A DNA stretch of 10,865 nucleotides from CAWUKT01 sp963923035 (GTDB taxonomy: Bacteria; Bacteroidota; Bacteroidia; J057; JADKCL01). Of the stretch, positions 6,633 through 10,865 are shown in pieces. The notes beneath the pieces were generated by a model. The model worked only from the letters and a program-made list of their open reading frames with translations. It made no database searches and was not told the origin of the DNA. Numbering within the stretch: position 1 is the first letter of the stretch; the number at the start of each line of letters is the position of its first letter. The translations under genes and the position numbers were made by a program. The stretch spans positions 1 to 10,865 of the forward strand of contig CAWUKT010000134.1 in assembly GCA_963923035.1 (NCBI GenBank), given 5' to 3'.

Positions 6633-7345
6633 GCCATCTTCATCCGCCGCCTGATCTGCCGCAGGGACATGATGTGCAGGAACAAGGCGTACGGGGCCAC
6701 GAATCCGGGCAACCAGCTGAATGGGAACCAGGCGATGAAGGTATTCGCGGGTTCGAGGACACCAATGACGGGGATGCTCAGGATGGCGATGGTCAGGATC
6801 GTCAGGAGTAAACCCAGGGCCAGAATGTTCCAGATCAGGGCCGCCATGAGTTTGGGGCGCGGTCCCCGACAAAAGAGGTAAGCGGCCAATGGCGCAGTGA
6901 TTCCGGCCAGGATATCGAAGTTCATGCCTTCAAAGGTCATCTGAATCGGGGTCTTTCCGGCCTCGCCCATTTGCCAAAGCACAATTTCCACGACCACCCG
7001 AAAGACCTGCGGCAATACAAACCAGGTCAACGGCAATTGATCGAGGATTTCCCCGACCGGTTTGTAGATGGCGAGGAAAATGATGGCCACCGTGGGCACT
7101 ACGAGGGCGATCATGATGCGCGGCGGGAACGTGTCGAGTCCCATAAAGAAGCCGGAGCGGCTCATCATCGCCAGGGCAAAGAGCCAGCCGGCCATGAGAA
7201 AGGACGTGACATAGACGGCCCCGGTTTGGTTGGAGTGCTGGACGTGACGCAGGGCGCCCCGCAAAGCCGCGAGGGTCAGAAAGAACAGGACCCCGGTCAG
7301 GCCGATGAATAAGTTGGTGGGGAGAGCGGGAAAGGTAGGATTCAT
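6623..7345 (-). CDS. Multi-pass inner-membrane protein, unknown function
   Basis: The 240-residue product has about seven hydrophobic segments, near 11-30, 43-62, 77-96, 107-125, 143-160, 167-194 and 205-228. It ends in a strongly basic tail (LRQIRRRMKMAQK) that should face the cytoplasm. The third and fourth segments are joined by a short loop (KPVGEILDQLP), and charged residues RVVVEIVLWQ (116-125) lie within a membrane segment. There is no signal peptide and no recognised transporter or enzyme motif. I have a weak memory of similar conserved membrane proteins in Bacteroidota but no function. The start ATG at 7345 is preceded by an A/T-rich stretch with TAACTTTC, a near match to the -7 box. 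The stop lies inside the 3' end of the convergent permease gene. Confidence 0.8.
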   Translation of the reverse strand: MNPTFPALPTNLFIGLTGVLFFLTLAALRGALRHVQHSNQTGAVYVTSFLMAGWLFALAMMSRSGFFMGLDTFPPRIMIALVVPTVAIIFLAIYKPVGEILDQLPLTWFVLPQVFRVVVEIVLWQMGEAGKTPIQMTFEGMNFDILAGITAPLAAYLFCRGPRPKLMAALIWNILALGLLLTILTIAILSIPVIGVLEPANTFIAWFPFSWLPGFVAPYALFLHIMSLRQIRRRMKMAQK

Positions 7346-7467
7346 GAAAGAAAGTTAAACCATGTAGCGTAAATCAGATTGTAACCTGAAGAAAATCATT
7401 TTCCCAAAATATAAATTACTCATATTCAGCGGTTTATTTATTTTTCTAAAAATTTATTGAAAAAAGT

Positions 7468-7612
7468 AGGGGGGAGTTTGGGGGAAAGCGCTTGCTGGGG
7501 TGTTTTAGTAGTGAAAGCAACAAAGATTTAGGGTTATAAAGCATAACAAGAATTAGGGTAAGCAATTTTTTGATGGACGAGTCCCGGCGCAAGTAGCCGG
7601 GACTTTCTTTTT
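7468..7612 (+). ncRNA. Candidate small RNA ending at an intrinsic terminator
   Basis: The strong plus-strand terminator at 7580-7612 has no plus-strand gene before it; the nearest gene upstream runs the other way. A transcript must therefore start between about 7350 and 7570. The 5' limit given here is only a guess based on where the G-rich, structured-looking sequence begins. It contains G-runs (GGGGGG, GGGGG, GGGG), the palindrome AAGCGCTT (7486-7493), and two AGNNTTAGGGT repeats. I could not match it to 6S RNA, SRP RNA, tmRNA or RNase P RNA and found no good promoter. Confidence 0.3.
7580..7612 (+). terminator. Intrinsic terminator
   Basis: AGTCCCGGC (7580-7588) pairs perfectly with GCCGGGACT (7596-7604) around a seven-base loop, followed by TTCTTTTT (7605-7612). 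The T-run is only on the plus strand, which fixes its direction. Confidence 0.8.
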
Positions 7613-7954
7613 GGCCCCCCTCCCATTCCGCTCCATCCGGGGTCCACTCAGCCACCGAATTTTCTTCCGGGTACAGGTCGGAGGAGACAGGGAAAAAGAG
7701 CAAAATCAACTGGTTGGCAGCGTATCCAACTGAATTTTGGGTGAATACAAGTAAAATTTGCCACTTTTTTGATGAGGTCAATGTGAAATGCCTTGGGTAT
7801 AGGTGGACTGACCCCCAACTCCCTCTGGAGGCTGCGGAACCAACAGCGAGGGGCAATTAATCCTATACAAATGTCCTTTTCCCCATTTGGATTTGTAACA
7901 AATAACACACTTTTGGTGGGGCAAGAGTTTTGAAAGAAAGCATTTATCCTTACC

Positions 7955-7977
7955 TTTATTACGTGATGTGTAATAAA
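7955..7977. promoter_or_regulatory. Operator-like inverted repeat
   Basis: TTTATTAC (7955-7962) and GTAATAAA (7970-7977) are exact reverse complements separated by seven bases, the geometry expected for a dimeric regulator. The site lies 257 bases before the first PixA/AidA-family gene. It could also be a chance AT-rich repeat. Confidence 0.3.
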
Positions 7978-8234
7978 TATCTAATTGCTTCTTTTTGACC
8001 CGATAGATTAAGGGCTTCTGGTCAAATCGAAAGCCGGGCATGCAGGTTAGGGTTCTGCGGCCGAAAGATAATAGATCAAGCATTAATTATTATTTGTACG
8101 ACATGTTCTCCAAGTCAGCTGCGTCCTGAATCACCTCAGGTGTAGTCGGTCACGATCTGAATCGAACCGTTAAAAACACGGCTACGGACCATTTCGAGAC
8201 GCATTTGCGCTGGAACCATGTACCACATGCGACC

Positions 8235-8780
8235 ATGAGCACGCACAGCATCATCGTGCTGATTGATGCGTGGCTGATCAGTTCGCTCGCCGATGACGGC
8301 GAGCTGGACCGGGGCTCCTTTGACGCGCCGTTCCCGCTCGAAGCCGTCGGCCTGACGGAAGCTGCCATCTATATGGCAGAAAGGCGACACGAAGTCGAGG
8401 CCGGTGAAGGCACCGCCCACATGGTCTTCGACGCCCTCCCCGGAGACAATATCCGGTGGTCAGCAAGCACTTTTGGCAGCCAGGAGGACCATTCCGTCCA
8501 CCTGATCCGCGGCCGCCTGGTCCCCTCCGATTCGGTCGGTGAACTCCTGATTGAATCCGCCCGGGGCACCAGCTATCTGCCGCCCGAGGGGAGCTATGCT
8601 CCGGCCGAAGCTCCTCTGGACCAGTCCATTCCAGGTCCTCATGCGATGACCTGGGCCGAAACCACCGTGCTCCAAAGTGGCCGGTGGGTAGAGTTTGAAC
8701 TGGCCTTCAAACTGATCGACAATACGAACGGCAGGGCCTCCGGGTACTACTCCTGGGCCGGCCAGTTCCACATCCTCTGA
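8235..8780 (+). CDS. PixA/AidA inclusion-body family protein 1
   Basis: The 181-residue product belongs to the PixA/AidA family, known from Xenorhabdus crystalline inclusion protein PixA and Ralstonia quorum-regulated AidA. Family marks seen here are the N-terminal strand IIVLIDAWLISS (6-17), AIYMAE (44-49), PGDNIRWSASTF (69-80), SYLPPEGSYAPAEAPLD (113-129) and the end block VLQSG-FKLIDNTNGRASGYYSW (145-149, 158-174). The C-terminal block is SWAGQF, lacking the WDP of its neighbour. There is no signal peptide, so the protein should be cytoplasmic. The ATG at 8235 aligns its N-terminus with the second paralogue; a TTG at 8205 would add ten unrelated residues. The downstream family gene starts 181 bases later. 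Biochemical function in the family is largely unsettled. Confidence 0.85.
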   Translation: MSTHSIIVLIDAWLISSLADDGELDRGSFDAPFPLEAVGLTEAAIYMAERRHEVEAGEGTAHMVFDALPGDNIRWSASTFGSQEDHSVHLIRGRLVPSDSVGELLIESARGTSYLPPEGSYAPAEAPLDQSIPGPHAMTWAETTVLQSGRWVEFELAFKLIDNTNGRASGYYSWAGQFHIL

Positions 8781-8961
8781 CGAGGAGCTCAATGATGAAT
8801 CAAAAATTTAACCCTTTTTAATACCTGTGATGTGAACCCCACTGTACTGTTTGGCACTAACCCCTTGAATGGAGAGGCCCGACCTATACCCAGTTGTTCT
8901 TTGAGTACAAGGGAGTTCCCCACAATCCATTTACCCAACACTTAATTTAAACCTTACTATT

Positions 8962-9504
8962 ATGGCAGTAGATGTAATTACCGTTGTAGACTGCGAACTC
9001 CTCGCTTCCGCAATTCAAATTGGCGCCATCCGCCCCGGTTCTTTCAGCAGCCCGACCAACCTCGGCTCCTACTCCTCTTCCGACAACTACATTTACATGA
9101 TTTCCCGGAATGGAAGTGTAAACAATAACCAGGCCAAGTCAGAGCTGAGCATCAAAGTCAACCCGGGCGATACCATCCGCTGGGCCATGACCTCCTTTGA
9201 GAGCAATGCCGACTATACGCCCTATTTGTACAACTCCCACTTCAACCCGAGCACCAGCCTCAGTGGCATGCGTTTCCTGAGCCTGCAACTGAATACCTAT
9301 CTCCCCCCGGTCGGTGCGTATGACAACGGTGATCCGAACCTCGACAACTCACAAGGGGTACCCACCCGGGCAGTTGTCGGACAGACCGATGTCCTCCAAT
9401 CTGGCTCCCAGATCCAGTATACCATGAGCTTCAAGGTCGTGAACAACATGAACGGCCAGCCCCTCGGTTACTTCACCTGGGATCCCTTCATCACCATCAG
9501 CTAA
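8962..9504 (+). CDS. PixA/AidA inclusion-body family protein 2
   Basis: This 180-residue protein is the most canonical of the three family members. It shows ITVVDCELLASAI (6-18), NYIYMISRNG (42-51), PGDTIRWAMTSFESN (68-82), TYLPPVGAYDNGDPNLD (112-128), DVLQSG (143-148) and MSFKVVNNMNGQPLGYFTWDPFI (155-177). The profile is nearly all beta-strand with abundant Ser, Asn, Thr and Tyr, and there is no signal peptide. The single ATG start follows an A/T-rich leader without Shine-Dalgarno, usual for Bacteroidota. The 181-base gap upstream is long enough for its own promoter, though I found no clear TAnnTTTG. A stem-loop follows the stop. Known relatives form or localise to cytoplasmic inclusions; that this one does is an inference. 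Confidence 0.9.
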   Translation: MAVDVITVVDCELLASAIQIGAIRPGSFSSPTNLGSYSSSDNYIYMISRNGSVNNNQAKSELSIKVNPGDTIRWAMTSFESNADYTPYLYNSHFNPSTSLSGMRFLSLQLNTYLPPVGAYDNGDPNLDNSQGVPTRAVVGQTDVLQSGSQIQYTMSFKVVNNMNGQPLGYFTWDPFITIS

Positions 9505-9556
9505 TTGACTTCAGCCCCGTCCTAACCGGTGGCTGGAATCGCATCACACCCACGGT

Positions 9557-9583
9557 CCCAAGGCCTCTTCCCGAGGCTTTGGG
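9557..9583 (+). terminator. Stem-loop between second and third family genes
   Basis: CCCAAGGCCTC (9557-9567) pairs with GAGGCTTTGGG (9573-9583), 11 pairs with one G-T wobble, around a five-base loop. It is followed by CCACTTCTTCCC rather than a true T-run, so it is likely a weak or partial terminator or a processing/stability element that would reduce expression of the third gene relative to the second. Confidence 0.45.
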
Positions 9584-9621
9584 CCACTTCTTCCCATTTG
9601 TCAGCCTAATTATCATTCCCC

Positions 9622-10539
9622 ATGACACCTTCCGGATCCACCCAGGGCCAGTCGACCCTGACCTTCCTCACAGTTCGCAAGTCCTATGCCGAATGGGCCA
9701 ATGGCAAACTCACCCTCCACTTGCAGGGATATTCCATTGATCCCCAGGGCAAAATCAGTGTGGTCCCCTACCGCCCCAGCGGCACCGGCCTCCAAACCAC
9801 GGCCAAAGGAGCCGTGTACTTCTCCGTTCTGAATTGCCAGGGCATCCAGAACCACAAGGAAGCCTACCACGTCACCCAATCATTTGACCACCCCAAGAAA
9901 CCCACTTCGGTCCACGTCCTGACCGCCCGGGGGACATTTCCCATTCCCCTCCATACCCCGCCGCCGCCCGTCGATCCGCCCTCCGACCTCCTCGTCCTGG
10001 TCGATGCCGGCCTGCTCTCGACCTCCGTCCTTTTCGCCCAGAACACCGCGGCTCCCGGCCAGGGGATCAATACCACAGCCACCGGGACCTTTAATAATCC
10101 CCTCCCGGTCACCTCCAATGGGAATACCCCTTATGTCTACCTCCTCGGCGCCAACGGATTGACCACCGACCTGGATCCCGAGCCCCTGAAAGTCATTGGG
10201 GAGGTGGGCTCGACGATCAATTGGAGTATGAGCGTCTTCGACACCACGAGCTATACCGCCTATCCCTACCAGATCGCCACCCAACCCGCCGAGGGCAGCA
10301 CTTCGGTCCAGGTCACCACCGTCGCCAATTACCTTCCGGCCGTCGGTACTTATGCCCCCGGTCAACCTTCCCTCGATACCGACACGACCGTTGAAACCCG
10401 CGAGGTGATGATCCCCATGAAGGTTTCGACCACCGGCTCCGTGAACGTCTCGATTTCCTTCAAGGTCATCAACAATGCCAACGGCAGCACCCTGGGCTAC
10501 CATGTGTGGACCGTGCCGCTGGACATCGCCACTTCTTAG
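9622..10539 (+). CDS. PixA/AidA family protein 3 with extra N-terminal domain
   Basis: The 305-residue product is a fusion. Residues 1-110 form an unrecognised beta-rich domain (STLTFLTVRKSYAEW 11-25, KLTLHLQGYSID 29-40, GKISVVPYRP 43-52, GAVYFSVLNCQG 63-74, SVHVLTARGTF 96-106). Residues 111-122 are a proline-rich linker (HTPPPPVDPPSD). Residues 123-303 are a PixA/AidA domain: LLVLVDAGLLSTS (123-135), YVYLLGANG (171-179), GSTINWSMSVF (196-206), YLPAVGTYAPGQPSLD (237-252) and FKVINNANGSTLGYHVW (280-296). The GD-x-IRW motif of its neighbours is changed to GSTINW, and the C-terminal WDP is WTV. It has no signal peptide. The 117-base spacing from the second gene and the shared terminator suggest one operon. 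A decorated subunit that binds or caps an assembly is a guess. Confidence 0.85.
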   Translation: MTPSGSTQGQSTLTFLTVRKSYAEWANGKLTLHLQGYSIDPQGKISVVPYRPSGTGLQTTAKGAVYFSVLNCQGIQNHKEAYHVTQSFDHPKKPTSVHVLTARGTFPIPLHTPPPPVDPPSDLLVLVDAGLLSTSVLFAQNTAAPGQGINTTATGTFNNPLPVTSNGNTPYVYLLGANGLTTDLDPEPLKVIGEVGSTINWSMSVFDTTSYTAYPYQIATQPAEGSTSVQVTTVANYLPAVGTYAPGQPSLDTDTTVETREVMIPMKVSTTGSVNVSISFKVINNANGSTLGYHVWTVPLDIATS

Positions 10540-10563
10540 TCCCTGAATCACCTATTCATAGCA

Positions 10564-10592
10564 GGGGCCCACTTCGGTGGGTTCCTTTTTTT
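10564..10592 (+). terminator. Strong intrinsic terminator closing the PixA/AidA cluster
   Basis: GGGGCCCAC (10564-10572) and GTGGGTTCC (10577-10585) form a nine-pair stem, two of the pairs G-T, closed by a C(TTCG)G tetraloop and followed by seven T residues (10586-10592). It lies 24 bases after the stop of the third family gene. Confidence 0.9.
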
Positions 10593-10865
10593 GTGGGAGG
10601 AGTTGGGGAATGGGAGAATTCGGGAAAGGTGAAAATGGATTTAGTGGGCAAAGGTGCAAATGGATTCGGGTTGGAGGTGGGGGAGTAGAGAGAATGGGAA
10701 AATGGAAGGAAGGTGGAAGTAGGCAAATGAAGTGGATGGAGAAATGAATTCGGGTTGGAGGTGGGGGGTATTTGGCTTTGGGAAATTGGGTTCAAGGGGC
10801 CACAGTGCTAATGTAGGGGATGGGGTAATGATATCGGGGTGGAGGTGGGGGGTATTTAGCTTCGA
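10593..10865. other. Purine-rich, gene-free tail
   Basis: After the terminator the plus strand is almost entirely G, A and T, with very few C. I see no gene. The minus strand is open for 79 codons, but its Pro/Ser/Thr/Asn-rich translation is what a pyrimidine-rich strand gives by chance. The main structure is the 84-base repeat. Confidence 0.6.
10660..10865 (+). repeat. G-rich motif repeated at an exact 84-base period
   Basis: Three copies of AT(G)xATTCGGG-TGGAGGTGGGGG begin at 10660, 10744 and 10828, each 84 bases apart. Copies two and three continue alike with GGTATTT(G/A)GCTT. The stretch before copy two (GGCAAATG-AGTGGATGG) resembles the one before copy three (GCTAATG-AGGGGATGG), so the whole 84-base unit appears to be a diverged tandem repeat rather than three isolated motifs. 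The third copy is cut by the window end. Confidence 0.65.

Larger units (their letters stand above)
7346..8234. other. Long AT-richer intergenic region
   Basis: No convincing protein gene is visible in these 889 bases. Several overlapping minus-strand frames are open for 86-136 codons, but they share the same DNA, have no recognisable domain and no plausible codon pattern. The composition between about 7380 and 8100 is clearly AT-richer than the flanking genes. Features seen are G-runs at 7468-7500, two copies of AG(A/A)(T/A)TTAGGGT at 7524-7534 and 7549-7559, the terminator at 7580-7612, an inverted repeat at 7955-7977, and a CATGT-ACC-ACATG repeat at 8217-8229 next to the following start codon. 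Confidence 0.6.

Noticed and set aside
7468..7612. Known housekeeping RNA (6S, SRP RNA, tmRNA, RNase P RNA)
   Set aside because: I could find none of their conserved sequence blocks by eye. A covariance-model search would be decisive.
7446..8083. Overlapping minus-strand open frames of 86-136 codons in the AT-richer gap
   Set aside because: Three different frames are open over the same DNA, none shows a domain or plausible codon pattern, and one would run through the orphan terminator.
8136..8234. Minus-strand frame ending in IQIVTDYT with TGA, looking like the 3' end of a gene
   Set aside because: The only in-frame ORF overlaps the first PixA/AidA-family gene on the other strand and has no recognisable upstream part. 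A remnant cannot be excluded but is not supported.
10556..10795. Minus-strand ORF with repeated TSNPN words
   Set aside because: The translation reflects a pyrimidine-rich strand and the 84-base DNA repeat. It overlaps the terminator and has no credible start context.
10660..10865. CRISPR array
   Set aside because: Only three imperfect copies, the 84-base unit is too long, and the sequence between cores is itself partly repeated rather than unique spacers. No cas gene is present.

Overview
The window looks like chromosomal DNA of a member of the Bacteroidota, probably a GC-richer lineage such as the Saprospiria. This is an inference from several signs. Start codons lack Shine-Dalgarno sequences. 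A TATCTTTG element matching the Bacteroidota -7 box (TAnnTTTG) lies upstream of the transporter gene. There is a secreted protein with a C-terminal domain that I associate with this phylum, and there is a small outer-membrane barrel protein. I cannot name the species.

Left part (1-4560). The first 420 bases hold a striking nested palindromic element (about 74-231) and a possible 49-residue ORF (270-419). A BtpA/SgcQ-family TIM-barrel gene (669-1466) follows, then a secreted two-domain protein (1533-2444). The latter converges on, and shares its stop region with, a minus-strand outer-membrane beta-barrel gene (2441-3184). Upstream of that, on the same strand, is a TPR-like cytoplasmic protein of unknown function (3256-4557).

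Middle part (4561-7345). A divergent intergenic region with Bacteroidota-type promoter sequences drives an SLC13-type permease with two TrkA-C domains (4842-6632). The permease gene converges on a multi-pass membrane protein gene of unknown function (6623-7345), overlapping it by 10 bases.

AT-richer gap (7346-8234). I find no convincing protein gene here. There is a good plus-strand intrinsic terminator (7580-7612) with no upstream ORF, which suggests a small RNA, and there is an inverted repeat resembling an operator.

Right part (8235-10592). Three consecutive plus-strand genes encode members of the PixA/AidA inclusion-body family. Two are single-domain. The third carries an extra, unrecognised N-terminal domain joined by a proline-rich linker. 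A strong UUCG-loop terminator closes the cluster. This cluster is the most interesting part of the window: the proteins are divergent paralogues without signal peptides and may co-assemble in the cytoplasm. Beyond the terminator lies a purine-rich stretch with a G-rich motif repeated three times at an exact 84-base period.
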